From: an uncultured Chitinophaga sp.
GTDB lineage: Bacteria > Bacteroidota > Bacteroidia > Chitinophagales > Chitinophagaceae
NCBI RefSeq assembly: GCF_946479755.1
Contig: NZ_CAMLHC010000039.1
Span: forward strand, 1-64,000
Length of the DNA stretch: 64,000 bases
Direction of reading: 5' to 3'
This document shows positions 35,163-44,330 of the stretch, piece by piece. The translations under genes and the position numbers were made by a program. Position 1 is the first letter of the stretch. Each line of letters begins with the position of its first letter. The notes below the pieces were generated by a model. It was not told the origin of the DNA and searched no databases. It saw only the letters and a program-made list of their open reading frames with translations.

Positions 35163-36329
35163 TTATGGTTGGATGATTATTTTCCTTCCTTCGATTTTGT
35201 ATTTCACCCGCGCGTTGCCCAGCAGGTCCATTACCTGCGTCAGTGTCAGGTCCTGCCCTATTTCCCCGTTAAATGCGCGTTCCGGCACTTTTCCTTCATA
35301 CACCACGTCCACATCGTACCAGCGCGCCAGTTGCCGCATTACGGCGGGCAGATCTGCATCGGTAAAGGAGAAGCGGCCATTCTTCCAGGCGGTGGCCTGT
35401 TCTGTGTCTGCGTCTTTGATCACTATCAGGTGTCCGTCCTTCCAGCGGGCTTGCTGTCCGGGTGACAGCAGACGGCGCTGCTCTGCGGCATTTACGCTGA
35501 CGGCGCCGTCCAGCAGGGTAGTCTGTATTTCTTTTTCTTCCGTATAGGCGTTGATGTTAAACTTTGTTCCCAAAACCAGTACGGTCGTCCGCTGGTCTAC
35601 GTCTACCAGGAAAGGTTTGCTGGCCATGGCAGCCACTTCAAAATAAGCTTCGCCGGTGAGTGTGACTTTCCTTTCTTTTCCACTGAATGATATTGGGTAG
35701 CGCAGCGAAGAGGCAGCGTTGAGCCATACGCGGGAGCCGTCGGGCAGCGTTACCCGGAAACGGCCACCACGGGGCGTAACCAGTGTATTGAAGCTTTCAG
35801 CTGCACCTGCGCTGCCGGCGGCATACAACAGCTGATCGCCTTGTTGTTGCACCGCCGTATTGCCTTGCTGCATCTCCAGGTGGCCGGCGCTGTCCAGCGT
35901 CACCTGCTGCCCGTCGGCCAGCGTCAGCACTGCTTTCCGGCTGCCCGGCTGTATATCCTGTGCTACGGGCATGATAGCGATGTTCACCGGGTTGGCGGCA
36001 TGCCACCAAAAGCTGCCTGCCACTATCAGCAGTACAGCCGCCGCAGCGGCCCACCACCAGCGGGTGGTCTGGGGCAGGCCTTGCCGGATTACCGGCTGCG
36101 GGGCGACTGTTATCTGCTTTTCTATCTGACCATAGATTTTTTCAAACAAATGGGCATAGTCATCTCCCTGTTCATACCGGCCGGTAGCCAGCTCCTGATC
36201 CAGCCGCGCTGCCAGCAGCTGCCGGTACGGCGCTTCCTCCAGCAGCCGGCCCAGCGCGCGTTTTTCCGCTACAGTAGCCTCTTCGGCGACATAGGCATTT
36301 AACAGGTCCTGAAACAATTGCTCACTCAT
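35163..36329 (-). CDS. FecR-family anti-sigma factor (locus 3)
   Basis: This is a 388-residue protein with a cytoplasmic sigma-binding region (about 1-85), a membrane segment (about 91-110, WWWAAAAAVLLIVAGSFWW), and a FecR domain. The FecR domain includes the L-P-D-G-S-R-V-W-L-N-A-A-S-S-L-R-Y-P motif (about 195-215) and L-T-G-E-A-Y-F-E-V. A DUF4974 domain (about 310-388) follows. It is longer than the FecR proteins of loci 1 and 2 because of an insert before the L-P-D-G-S motif. It follows the sigma gene by 95 bp. Confidence 0.93.
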   Translation of the reverse strand: MSEQLFQDLLNAYVAEEATVAEKRALGRLLEEAPYRQLLAARLDQELATGRYEQGDDYAHLFEKIYGQIEKQITVAPQPVIRQGLPQTTRWWWAAAAAVLLIVAGSFWWHAANPVNIAIMPVAQDIQPGSRKAVLTLADGQQVTLDSAGHLEMQQGNTAVQQQGDQLLYAAGSAGAAESFNTLVTPRGGRFRVTLPDGSRVWLNAASSLRYPISFSGKERKVTLTGEAYFEVAAMASKPFLVDVDQRTTVLVLGTKFNINAYTEEKEIQTTLLDGAVSVNAAEQRRLLSPGQQARWKDGHLIVIKDADTEQATAWKNGRFSFTDADLPAVMRQLARWYDVDVVYEGKVPERAFNGEIGQDLTLTQVMDLLGNARVKYKIEGRKIIIQP

Positions 36330-36424
36330 TCACAGAAATTTAGGGACAGGGATCACCCGTCAGCATTAAAGACGCTTTTTTAAAAGGGATACAGGGGATA
36401 GCAGGTAAAATTTTTTTTCGAAGG

Positions 36425-37009
36425 CTACAGGTACAGCAAACAAAATACTGCCAGATGCAGATGGTTCCCGTATTTACGCAGGTAGGTCCTCAGAAAATTA
36501 AGGGCCAGCGTAATATATTCACTAACGGTGTCTTTGGAAATATGCAGGGCCGCTGCTATCTCCGCATGCGTCTTCCCTTCCAGGCGGCTCATTTCAAATA
36601 CCCTCCGTCTCTTCTCCGGCAACAGGGCAATCCCCTGCTTCAGTAAGCCGTTCAGCTCTTTGGCTTCCAGCTTAGCATCGGGCAACAAGGTCTCTTCCTG
36701 CTCATCCACCAGCTCCTCACAAGTCACCAGTTTACGGCGCAGCACCGAAATAATGGTGTTACGCGCCGTGATAAACAAATAACTACGGAAATTATCCAGT
36801 TCGGGCAACAGCGCTCTTTTATTCCAGATGGAGATAAAGATATCTTGTGTAACTTCTTCTGCCTGCTCGGGTGAGCGAAGATACGTCAACGCGTGCACGT
36901 ACACGTTCTGCCAGCACGCCGCTACCAGCTCTTTAAAGGCCTGCTGGCTGCCTTCCGCAACGGCAGTGAGCAGGCCGGCTTCGTTGTGTATGTTATCGTG
37001 CATCGTCAT
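36425..37009 (-). CDS. ECF RNA polymerase sigma factor (locus 3)
   Basis: This is a sigma factor of about 194 residues starting MTMHDNIHNEAG (ATG at 37009; 37003 is also possible). The upstream part of the open frame does not resemble the family. Region 2 shows the Q-A-E-E-V-T-Q-D-I-F-I-S-I-W pattern, and region 4 shows K-T-H-A-E-I-A-A-A-L-H-I-S-K-D-T-V-S-E-Y. The C-terminus again ends in a hydrophobic run (LHLAVFCLLYL). Confidence 0.9.
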   Translation of the reverse strand: MTMHDNIHNEAGLLTAVAEGSQQAFKELVAACWQNVYVHALTYLRSPEQAEEVTQDIFISIWNKRALLPELDNFRSYLFITARNTIISVLRRKLVTCEELVDEQEETLLPDAKLEAKELNGLLKQGIALLPEKRRRVFEMSRLEGKTHAEIAAALHISKDTVSEYITLALNFLRTYLRKYGNHLHLAVFCLLYL

Positions 37010-37150
37010 CGACAGGTGGAAGGGCGTAAAAGTAGGAAAATAATGGTAATGTGGGGGAAGCATGCCGTTGAAGACCAGTACCTGGGCTTTTGTTGAAATG
37101 AGGTGTATAATCCGCGTCAAAATTGCATTTTTATAATATAATTGATATTT

Positions 37151-37354
37151 ATGGCTGATTACAAACTAGACAGAACTGCCTCCAGAATGATGACCTTTAA
37201 GGAGGCTGATGCTGCAAATATTTTTGATAAGCATGTATCTTACACCGAACGCCTACGTCAGGCATATTTTCTAATATCCCAGGCATATGGGTTTTCAATG
37301 GAAGATCAGCCTAAGATGGATCGTAAATGCTTCTCCAGTAGAAAAAACGGGTAA
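37151..37354 (+). CDS. Small orphan protein (possible remnant of a nucleotidyltransferase TA-like pair)
   Basis: This is a 67-residue soluble protein starting MADYKLDRTASRMMTF. The layout L-D-R-T, E-A-D, E-R-L-R-Q-A-Y-F-L-I-S-Q-A-Y-G-F and M-D-R-K-C-F-S is what I recall for a small Bacteroidota family. That family usually precedes a nucleotidyltransferase-type gene. No such gene follows, as the next 280 bp are non-coding. It may be a decayed pair or act alone. Confidence 0.6.
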   Translation: MADYKLDRTASRMMTFKEADAANIFDKHVSYTERLRQAYFLISQAYGFSMEDQPKMDRKCFSSRKNG

Positions 37355-37582
37355 CATACTGGTAACCGTTGATCTCCGGCAGTGACAGCCTTCCCTCATT
37401 TTTCATAACCCAATTGACCATCATTCCTCCTCATCTTCCCGAATACGCCACTGGTCATTGTCATTACAGCAGAAGCCTATAACCTTCCCTACGCAATACT
37501 ATGCAGCAACAGTACCTGCTACCCGCCGTACTCCGGTAGCCTGCGGAACTTTTTTTGGTCAATTCAAAACTCCTGTTTACAT

Positions 37583-37602
37583 TTACGTAACCAGTTACGA
37601 AA
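37583..37602. promoter_or_regulatory. Candidate operator of the MarR-GNAT gene
   Basis: CGTAAC-CA-GTTACG is a perfect 14-bp palindrome (37586-37599), with two further T/A pairs outside one mismatch. It lies 40 bp before the start of the MarR-like gene, where a MarR-family autorepressor would bind. The surrounding 37355-37638 interval holds no gene. Confidence 0.5.
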
Positions 37603-37638
37603 CCAGCAACAAACTATTAGTATCTAAATTTATACACG

Positions 37639-38592
37639 ATGACGGGCTTTTTCGACACCACCGGCAAAATGGCCATCGGCAGCAGGTTACGGCTGCTCAC
37701 AGATAAAATCACAGAAGACGCGGCCCAGGTGTATGGCCTGTACGGCGTACCCATGCAGCCTAAATGGTTCCCCGTATTTTATGTACTGTCGCGCGGGGAA
37801 AACAAAACCATCACCGAGATAGCCCGGGAGATAGGGCATTCCCATGTGTCCGTGAGCAAGATCGTCCGGGAGATGGTGCAAAAGGGATTCATCAAAGAAA
37901 AGAAAGACAAAACAGACGGGCGTAAGAACCTGGTAGGCCTTTCTGCCAAAGGCCTGGAGATCAATGAAAAAATTGCAGCGCAGTATATTGATGTGAACAA
38001 CGCTATCGAGGAACTGACGGCACAAACCAAACATGATCTCTGGAAAGCCATGGAGGAATGGGAGTTCCTGTTGGAACAGAAGTCCCTCCTGCGCCGTGTG
38101 CAGGAGCAACAGAAGCTACGGGAAAGCAGCCAGGTGAAAGTGGTGGCTTATCAACCTAAATACCGGCAGGCGTTTTATGACCTCAACGAAGAATGGATCT
38201 CCACTTATTTTAAAATGGAGTCTTCTGACTATAAAGCGTTGGAAGATCCGGAAGGACATATTCTGAAAAAGGGCGGGCATATTTTTGTGGCGCTCTACAA
38301 CGATGAGCCGGTAGGTGTTTGTGCGTTGATCCGCATGAATGATCCCGACTATGACTTTGAACTGGCCAAGATGGCGGTGTCTCCGCTGGCACAAGGCAAA
38401 AGCATTGGCTGGCTGCTGGGCAAAGCCTGCATGGACAAAGCACGCGAGCTGGGCGCATCCAAACTGTACCTCGAAAGCAATACCATCCTGAAACCAGCTA
38501 TCAGCCTGTATCACAAGATGGGCTTTCAGAAAGTGGCTGCCAGAAAATCACCGTACGAGCGCGCCAACATACAGATGGAACTGGTGTTATAA
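37639..38592 (+). CDS. MarR-type regulator fused to a GNAT acetyltransferase
   Basis: This is a 317-residue two-domain protein. Residues about 1-150 form a MarR winged helix (T-I-T-E-I-A-R-E-I-G-H-S-H-V-S-V-S-K-I-V-R-E-M recognition region, wing K-D-K-T-D-G-R-K-N-L-V). Residues about 165-317 form a GNAT domain with the acetyl-CoA loop P-L-A-Q-G-K-S-I-G-W-L-L-G-K-A. The fusion is known in bacteria; its acetyl acceptor is unknown. Its stop codon shares the palindrome TTATAA with the stop codon of the convergent LytTR gene. Confidence 0.9.
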   Translation: MTGFFDTTGKMAIGSRLRLLTDKITEDAAQVYGLYGVPMQPKWFPVFYVLSRGENKTITEIAREIGHSHVSVSKIVREMVQKGFIKEKKDKTDGRKNLVGLSAKGLEINEKIAAQYIDVNNAIEELTAQTKHDLWKAMEEWEFLLEQKSLLRRVQEQQKLRESSQVKVVAYQPKYRQAFYDLNEEWISTYFKMESSDYKALEDPEGHILKKGGHIFVALYNDEPVGVCALIRMNDPDYDFELAKMAVSPLAQGKSIGWLLGKACMDKARELGASKLYLESNTILKPAISLYHKMGFQKVAARKSPYERANIQMELVL

Positions 38593-39294
38593 GAAGCGTT
38601 GTTGTATCAGCGCCATAAAATCGGGGCGGAACTTTTCGCTGAGCGGTATACGTTTGTCTGCAATGTGAATGTGGTTATCGAGTATCCGTTCTATCTGGCT
38701 GGTATTTACGATATAGGAATTATGTACGCGGATAAAGGGCGGGCCTAGCTGTTCTGCTATTTCTTTCAGCCGTTTGTATACCAGCACTTCTTCTTTCACG
38801 GTCACCACCCGCACGTATTCTTTCTCGCCTTCAAAATACAGGAGGTCCTGCAGGCGAATACGTTGCAGTGTTTTGCCCGACTTCACGAAAAAGTAATCCT
38901 GGTGGTCATCTTCCGTTTTATCTGTCTGCATAAGAGTACGGAAGGCGGCTTCAATCTTCTGACGCGCAGCCAGGAAACGTGTCAGCGTAATAGGTTTCAG
39001 CAGATAGTCCAGTGTCTGGTAATTATAACTGGCGGCAGCAAATTCAGAATAGGCGGTGGTAAAAACTATTTTGACATGACTGGGCAACAGGCCGGCCAGC
39101 TCCATTCCGTTGAGGCGGGGCATATTAATGTCGAGAAACACCACATCCGTTTTTTGCTGTTTCAGGCATTCCAGCGCTTCCAGCGCATTATAACATTTGC
39201 CCACGATATGCCAGTTGGTCGTCTGCTGGATATGCAGTTCCAGCAGCTTCACGGCATTGGGCTCATCATCCACGATCAGGCAATTTAAACTCAT
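38587..39294 (-). CDS. LytTR-family response regulator
   Basis: This is a 235-residue regulator. The receiver domain (about 1-120) has the acidic pair Asp9-Asp10, phospho-acceptor Asp55 (F-L-D-I-N-M-P) and Lys100 (L-L-K-P). The LytTR DNA-binding domain (about 135-233) contains Y-F-E-G-E-K-E-Y-V-R-V and F-I-R-V-H-N-S-Y-I-V-N. The start overlaps the kinase stop by 4 bp, so the pair forms one translation unit. Confidence 0.93.
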   Translation of the reverse strand: MSLNCLIVDDEPNAVKLLELHIQQTTNWHIVGKCYNALEALECLKQQKTDVVFLDINMPRLNGMELAGLLPSHVKIVFTTAYSEFAAASYNYQTLDYLLKPITLTRFLAARQKIEAAFRTLMQTDKTEDDHQDYFFVKSGKTLQRIRLQDLLYFEGEKEYVRVVTVKEEVLVYKRLKEIAEQLGPPFIRVHNSYIVNTSQIERILDNHIHIADKRIPLSEKFRPDFMALIQQRFL

Positions 39295-40313
39295 AAGGGA
39301 ACGGTTAAAGAGGCATTAAAATGGTTATCTGATCTTTCTGTCTTTAGTTCAAAATTGTCTCCATACAATAGTACCAGGCGTTTTCGTAGGTTGTCGATCC
39401 CCGATCCGCGCTGGCCGGAGACTACGGGATGCCGGGGCAGTTCATTACGGGTGTTGAAAATGAGGTGGTTGTCCCGGCATAACAAAGTGATCGCTATCTG
39501 ATTTTGTGTACTGCTTTTATCGATACCATGCTTGAAAATGTTCTCTACAAACGTCATCAGCAGCATAGGAGGTATGCGATAATCATCATCGGTATCCTTG
39601 ATAAATGTTAAGCCAATTTCATGCCGGATGCGTATTTTTTCCAGCGCGATATAATTTTCAATGAAATTAATTTCAGTAGATAAATTGACCTTGTATTTCG
39701 GGCTTTCATCTACAAAGTACCGCATAATGTCTGACAGTTTTTCGATGAGCAACGCGGTATTGGGCGCCTCCCGGAAGGCTTCGTAATAGATATTATTCAG
39801 TGTGTTAAACAGGAAATGCGGCTGCACCTGTGACTTGAGCAGCTCCAGCTCCGTTTGTGCGTGCTGCTGCTGCATTTCTTCTGCCTTGCGCTTCAATACA
39901 AAATAAGCAATAAAAATCCGCAGAATGAAACTCAGCAGAAAAATCGTCAGCAAACCAGATACATTACGTACAAAAATGATGGTAGTCACCGGCGCCGGAT
40001 GCGGCTGATCATTAAAAAACGTATTGTATATCCAGACCATCCCATAGCTCCGGAGCAGGCTGGCCAGCAGCAGTCCGGCCACTACCGCCGTGAAATACAA
40101 TGTCTTCCTGTTTTTCAGGAACAGGCGGGGGTATAAAAAACTGATATTGCCATATACCACCAGCGCATAAAAGGCCGTATTCGTCAGCGCATAGGCGGCT
40201 GACTGCCAAAAGCCGTCTTCCGGCAGCAGCGTAAAAAACAGCAGCAGCATCAGCAGGCACCATAAGCCCCACTGAAGCCGGGTAGTAGCCGGCATCGCTT
40301 TAAAAATTCCCAT
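39291..40313 (-). CDS. LytS/YehU-type sensor histidine kinase
   Basis: The ATG at 40313 (MGIFKAMPATT) gives 340 residues; the frame is open farther upstream without plausible protein. Four membrane helices (about 13-115) are followed by a coiled-coil linker. The His_kinase domain has Q-V-Q-P-H-F-L-F-N-T-L-N-N (phospho-His in PHF), and the ATPase shows F-V-E-N-I-F-K-H-G. It forms an operon with the LytTR regulator and is divergent from a secreted-protein gene that could be a target. Confidence 0.9.
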   Translation of the reverse strand: MGIFKAMPATTRLQWGLWCLLMLLLFFTLLPEDGFWQSAAYALTNTAFYALVVYGNISFLYPRLFLKNRKTLYFTAVVAGLLLASLLRSYGMVWIYNTFFNDQPHPAPVTTIIFVRNVSGLLTIFLLSFILRIFIAYFVLKRKAEEMQQQHAQTELELLKSQVQPHFLFNTLNNIYYEAFREAPNTALLIEKLSDIMRYFVDESPKYKVNLSTEINFIENYIALEKIRIRHEIGLTFIKDTDDDYRIPPMLLMTFVENIFKHGIDKSSTQNQIAITLLCRDNHLIFNTRNELPRHPVVSGQRGSGIDNLRKRLVLLYGDNFELKTERSDNHFNASLTVPL

Positions 40314-40551
40314 GGCTGAAAATACAAGGTTTAGAAACTGTTCGTCAAAAGTAGCGGATCGCATTTTCTGCAGACCGCTTTTTTCAATGGTTGCCCGTCC
40401 GGGTTCAACCATCCCCCCTTTTTTTTAAACCACCCGGTCATACGGGAGATGAATACCAGCGATTGAATTTATACCGGTAAGGATTGAATAAACTTGATAC
40501 GCTTACGCGGATGACCAACATTTGTGCTGTCAATAAAATGTACATACGCTT

Positions 40552-41373
40552 ATGACAATGCGCCCTTTCTACCGTCTTTTACCGGTCCTGTTTATCCTGT
40601 TGTTTGCCCAGCAACAGGTATCTGCCCAGGCAGACACGATCAGCCCGCGGCATCATGCACTGAATACCAGCCTGCTGCAGCCCGGGTTACGGCAATATCT
40701 CGTTTATTTTCAGTTTCCCGACAAACCCAAAATGCTCAACTTCTCCCTCTGGATGCGGGAGATCAGTAAAAGTCAGCACAACCAGCAACCAGTCTTTGAA
40801 GTTAAACAAAGTTGGTACAATGCCGACAGCAATTACTTCAGAAGTTTTCATTCCATTAACAGTGCAAAGGACTTTTCCCCGCTGTACCACTCCGATGCAG
40901 GCGGTACCGGCAGGAGAGCCTATAACTGGTCGGCCACAGGCGTAAAAGGTGCTGATAGCGTGGCAGGCAATAAAGCCGCCGGCTACTCGCTCAACTTTGA
41001 CAGCCCCAATTACAACTGGCACCTGGATATCGAAACGTTCGAAATGCTCCCCCTGGCGGCCGGCAAAACTTTTTACATCCTGTTTTATGATGCGGGCCTC
41101 GATCCACCGGCCTACGTAAAATACACCGTTACGGGCAGTGAAATGCTGACGACGCTGGACAACCGGCAGGTTGACTGTTGGATACTCCACACCGGCGGCA
41201 CGATGCCACAGGGCGGCACCTATGAGCAGTCCTTCTGGATCAGCAAAGCCGGTCATGAGCTGCTGAAAGAAGCCGACAGTTTCAATGGCATGTTCCGCTA
41301 CAAGATAAAATTACCGGGCTTCACCCCCAACTTACCGGAGGTGGTCCGCCAGGTAACGGCTAAAAAGCCCTGA
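40552..41373 (+). CDS. Secreted DUF3108-like protein
   Basis: This is a 273-residue protein with a signal peptide (about 1-26, ending V-S-A-Q-A). The mature part is rich in beta strands and contains Y-T-V-T-G-S-E-M-L-T-T-L-D-N-R-Q-V-D-C-W and S-F-W-I-S-K-A-G-H-E-L-L-K, as in DUF3108/outer-membrane-lipoprotein-carrier-like folds. Its function is unknown. It is divergent from the histidine kinase. Confidence 0.65.
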   Translation: MTMRPFYRLLPVLFILLFAQQQVSAQADTISPRHHALNTSLLQPGLRQYLVYFQFPDKPKMLNFSLWMREISKSQHNQQPVFEVKQSWYNADSNYFRSFHSINSAKDFSPLYHSDAGGTGRRAYNWSATGVKGADSVAGNKAAGYSLNFDSPNYNWHLDIETFEMLPLAAGKTFYILFYDAGLDPPAYVKYTVTGSEMLTTLDNRQVDCWILHTGGTMPQGGTYEQSFWISKAGHELLKEADSFNGMFRYKIKLPGFTPNLPEVVRQVTAKKP

Positions 41374-41460
41374 ATTCCCGTTTACCGATAAAAAACCCGT
41401 TTTCGCCGAAGGGGTCATGCCTTCAACTGAAAAAGCCTGTTCAGTGGTGATCGTCTCCAG

Positions 41461-41468
41461 TAGTTTTG
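41461..41468 (+). promoter_or_regulatory. Candidate -7 promoter element
   Basis: TAGTTTTG matches the Bacteroidota TAnnTTTG consensus, 21 bp before the SnoaL-like start codon. The -33 position has only a partial match (TGTTCAG). Confidence 0.35.
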
Positions 41469-41489
41469 TATCATCAAAAAACAGGTATT

Positions 41490-41936
41490 ATGAACAAAGT
41501 AATCGAAATGAAAGCTATCCGGCAGGTCAATGATGAAATTTACCGGTCGTTTGAAACGCTGGATTTCAGGGGCGCAGCGACCCACCTTACGGAGGACTGC
41601 GACTATATTACTTTTAACGGCATGCACCTGAAGGGACGGGAAGCGTACATCACTTCCCATGAACAGTTGATGAACAACTTTGTGTTCCGCGGCGCGAGAC
41701 TGGAGGGAGAGATAGACCAGATGCGGTTTCTGAACGACCGCACCGCTGTGGTGATTGCCCGCGGCGCTATCCGCTTCCGCTGGCAGAAAAAAGCGCCTCA
41801 AAGCCGCCAGTCCATCAATACTACGCTGTGGATCAAAAACAACCAGGACCAGTGGCAGATGGCCGCTTTTCATAACTGCCGGATCAAAAAGCCCGGCTGG
41901 CTGATGCAACGGCTGCTATCGATGAAAAAACACTGA
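41490..41936 (+). CDS. SnoaL/NTF2-like protein (SgcJ/EcaC-type)
   Basis: This is a 148-residue small alpha+beta protein starting MNKVIEMKAI. The pattern I-R-Q-V-N-D-E-I-Y-R-S-F-E-T-L-D near the start, D-C-D-Y-I-T-F-N-G near 42 and W-Q-M-A-A-F-H-N-C-R near the end fit the SgcJ/EcaC NTF2-like group. Its members are binding proteins or small enzymes of varied function. It is a single-gene unit. Confidence 0.75.
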   Translation: MNKVIEMKAIRQVNDEIYRSFETLDFRGAATHLTEDCDYITFNGMHLKGREAYITSHEQLMNNFVFRGARLEGEIDQMRFLNDRTAVVIARGAIRFRWQKKAPQSRQSINTTLWIKNNQDQWQMAAFHNCRIKKPGWLMQRLLSMKKH

Positions 41937-42029
41937 CGCTCCTGACAGGCTGAAACGAAATCGGTTTTAAAATGTTATTTTTACCGGTCTTTTCGCCTGT
42001 CAGGAGAGTCAGTAAAACATCGTACCGCC

Positions 42030-42650
42030 ATGCTGTTACTTTTTGCCTTCGCCGCGCTGATAATGGTGCTCACACCGGGCCCTAACATGATTTATCTCGT
42101 CACCCGGTCGGTGACACAAGGCAGGAAAGCTGCCATGATTTCCTTATTGGGTGTTGCGTGCGGCTTCCTTTTTCATATCACGCTGGTTTCTTTCGGCCTC
42201 ACCAGCATCCTGATGGCTATCCCCTACGCATATACGACCCTGAAGACGATTGGAGTGATATACCTGCTGTATATGGCGTGGCAGGCTGTGAAGCCCGGCG
42301 GGAGGGCAGTATTTGAGACGTCCGGTGAACTGAAGCATGACACGCCGCTCCGGCTGTTTAGTATGGGATTGTTTACCAGCATCCTGAACCCCAAGATCGC
42401 TGTATTTTACATGTCGCTTTTTCCCCAGTTCATCAAACCGGAATACGGACCGGTATTGCTGCAGAGCCTTACGCTGGGCTTTATCCAGTTGACGATCAGT
42501 TTCACGGTCAACAGCCTGATCATCTTTTCCGCTGCGAAGGTAACGCGCTGGTTCAGCACCAACCCCGGCTGGGTACGTGCCCAGAAATGGCTGATGGGCA
42601 GCGTTTTTGCGGGACTGGCGCTGAAAATGGCGCTGGATAAAGGCAAATAA
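42030..42650 (+). CDS. LysE/RhtB-family amino-acid exporter
   Basis: This is a 206-residue inner-membrane protein with about six helices. The family start is A-F-A-A-L-I-M-V-L-T-P-G-P-N-M-I-Y-L-V-T-R-S (residues 6-27), and L-N-P-K-I-A-V-F-Y near 113-121 is a second strong signature. It probably exports a neutral amino acid or homoserine lactone-like compound. It ends 2 bp before the convergent hexosaminidase stop. Confidence 0.9.
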   Translation: MLLLFAFAALIMVLTPGPNMIYLVTRSVTQGRKAAMISLLGVACGFLFHITLVSFGLTSILMAIPYAYTTLKTIGVIYLLYMAWQAVKPGGRAVFETSGELKHDTPLRLFSMGLFTSILNPKIAVFYMSLFPQFIKPEYGPVLLQSLTLGFIQLTISFTVNSLIIFSAAKVTRWFSTNPGWVRAQKWLMGSVFAGLALKMALDKGK

Positions 42651-42652
42651 TT

Positions 42653-44266
42653 CTAATCGATAAAACTCTTCTGGTCGGTAGGCTTGCCGGACTCCACATG
42701 GCGGGAGGGGGCAAAATAATCGTAGTAATAAAGGTGTGCCTGTTCAAACAGTTCCATCTGTGGTTTCAGGCGTTCGATGAATTTCCCGAAGTTCCGGGAG
42801 GCCGGTTGCGTCCATGCCGCTTCGGCGAAAGCCGTGATGCGAGGGAACAGCAGGAAATCCAGTCTTTTCGGATTGGAGATCGTTTCGGACCACAGGCATG
42901 CCTGTACGCCCAGTATCTGTTGCTCATGTCCTTTGACCGCAGGCAGGCTGGCCACTGAAAATTCATATACAGATTTCAGGTTGTTATACTCCCCTACTTT
43001 CCATTTGCGGCCTATTTTGTGGGTGCTGTCCTGTACGAAGTCAAAATAAAAGGGCAGGCGGGGGCAGATGACCACGCTGTAACCTTTACCCAGCGCCATC
43101 TTCAGGTTCTCCGGTTTTTCCTGTCTCCACCAGCAGACGATGGTTTTATTCGCCGGCAGTGTGGCCGTGGCGATTTCATCCCAGGCCATCACCTTGTTGC
43201 GCAGGCTGAATACGGTGTCGGCCATACGCTGGAAGAAATAATCCTCCACCTGTTTACGGTTCACAAACCCCATGGCTTTAACGAGGCTGATGACGGCCGT
43301 ATCGGTATCCCAGGCTTTGTTGCCGAAAGACACTTCATCGCCGCCGAGGTGGATCATACCTGCAGGAAAGAGCGATGCTGTTTCTTTCAGGATATCGGCC
43401 AGGTACTGGTAGGTGCCTTCTTTACCTGGATTAAAGGTGAAGGAAGGGTATTTCTCCGTGCCGCCGCCGTCGAAGGCCGGATAGGCCCTGTTGGCCGCGC
43501 TGGCGTGTCCGGGCATGTCTATTTCAGGGATCACGTCTATGAAACGTTCTTTTGCATAGGCAACGATCTCGCGGATATCGTCCTGGGTATAGAAGGCAGC
43601 CGGTGCTTTGGGATCGGTGTGGTTACCGATGCCGCCGACGGTAGTGAGCAGGGGATATTTTTTGATTTCCAGGCGCCAGCCGGGAGCGTCCGTCAGGTGC
43701 CAGTGAAAGCGGTTTAGTTTGTAGAAAGCCATCCAGTCGAGGATAGACTTCACTTTCTCTTTGCCGAAGAAGAAACGGGATTCATCGAGCATAAAGCCGC
43801 GCCATGCGTAGCGGGGCGCGTCGGTGATGTTCCAGCAGGGTATGTGACGGGAAGTTCCGGTAGGCAGGGTGGTTTCCGCCAGTTGCAGCAGGGTGCTGAT
43901 ACCGTTGAAAACACCCTGGGGACGTGCCGCGGTGATGGTGGCGCCGGCTTTGGTCATCCGGAGCGTATAAGCGTCCGCGTTAGCGCCTGTTTTACCCCGT
44001 TCGAGGGTGATGACGGTCACTTTACCGGATGCCCGGCCTTTTTCCGCATGGGTGATATTAAACCGGCGTTGCAGTTCGTGGCTGAGATAGGTGGCCAGCG
44101 CCTGCAGGCTGTTATCTTTGGTCATAATAACCACTTCCTCGTTGAGGACCATTTCACCGTTGGCACGGGAAGACTGCGCCGGCAGCGGAATAACGGGGCA
44201 GGCCTGTTGCGCATGCAACTGCAGGCAACAGGCCCACATGAGGATACTTAAAAATATTGGCTTCAT
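42653..44266 (-). CDS. Beta-N-acetylhexosaminidase, GH20
   Basis: The ATG at 44266 (MKPIFLSIL) gives 537 residues with a signal peptide. An N-terminal GH20b domain (about 22-145) is followed by the catalytic barrel. The barrel carries the catalytic Asp-Glu pair in H-L-G-G-D-E-V, as well as F-H-W-H-L-T-D-A-P-G-W-R and D-M-P-G-H. It cleaves terminal GlcNAc/GalNAc from chitin-type oligomers or glycans, probably in the periplasm. It is 64 bp downstream of fabF on the same strand. Confidence 0.92.
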   Translation of the reverse strand: MKPIFLSILMWACCLQLHAQQACPVIPLPAQSSRANGEMVLNEEVVIMTKDNSLQALATYLSHELQRRFNITHAEKGRASGKVTVITLERGKTGANADAYTLRMTKAGATITAARPQGVFNGISTLLQLAETTLPTGTSRHIPCWNITDAPRYAWRGFMLDESRFFFGKEKVKSILDWMAFYKLNRFHWHLTDAPGWRLEIKKYPLLTTVGGIGNHTDPKAPAAFYTQDDIREIVAYAKERFIDVIPEIDMPGHASAANRAYPAFDGGGTEKYPSFTFNPGKEGTYQYLADILKETASLFPAGMIHLGGDEVSFGNKAWDTDTAVISLVKAMGFVNRKQVEDYFFQRMADTVFSLRNKVMAWDEIATATLPANKTIVCWWRQEKPENLKMALGKGYSVVICPRLPFYFDFVQDSTHKIGRKWKVGEYNNLKSVYEFSVASLPAVKGHEQQILGVQACLWSETISNPKRLDFLLFPRITAFAEAAWTQPASRNFGKFIERLKPQMELFEQAHLYYYDYFAPSRHVESGKPTDQKSFID

Positions 44267-44330
44267 TGTTCGGTTGATAATTTCAGGTTGATAGTTTCGG
44301 AAATGATCAACGCACAATATACAGTTTTGC

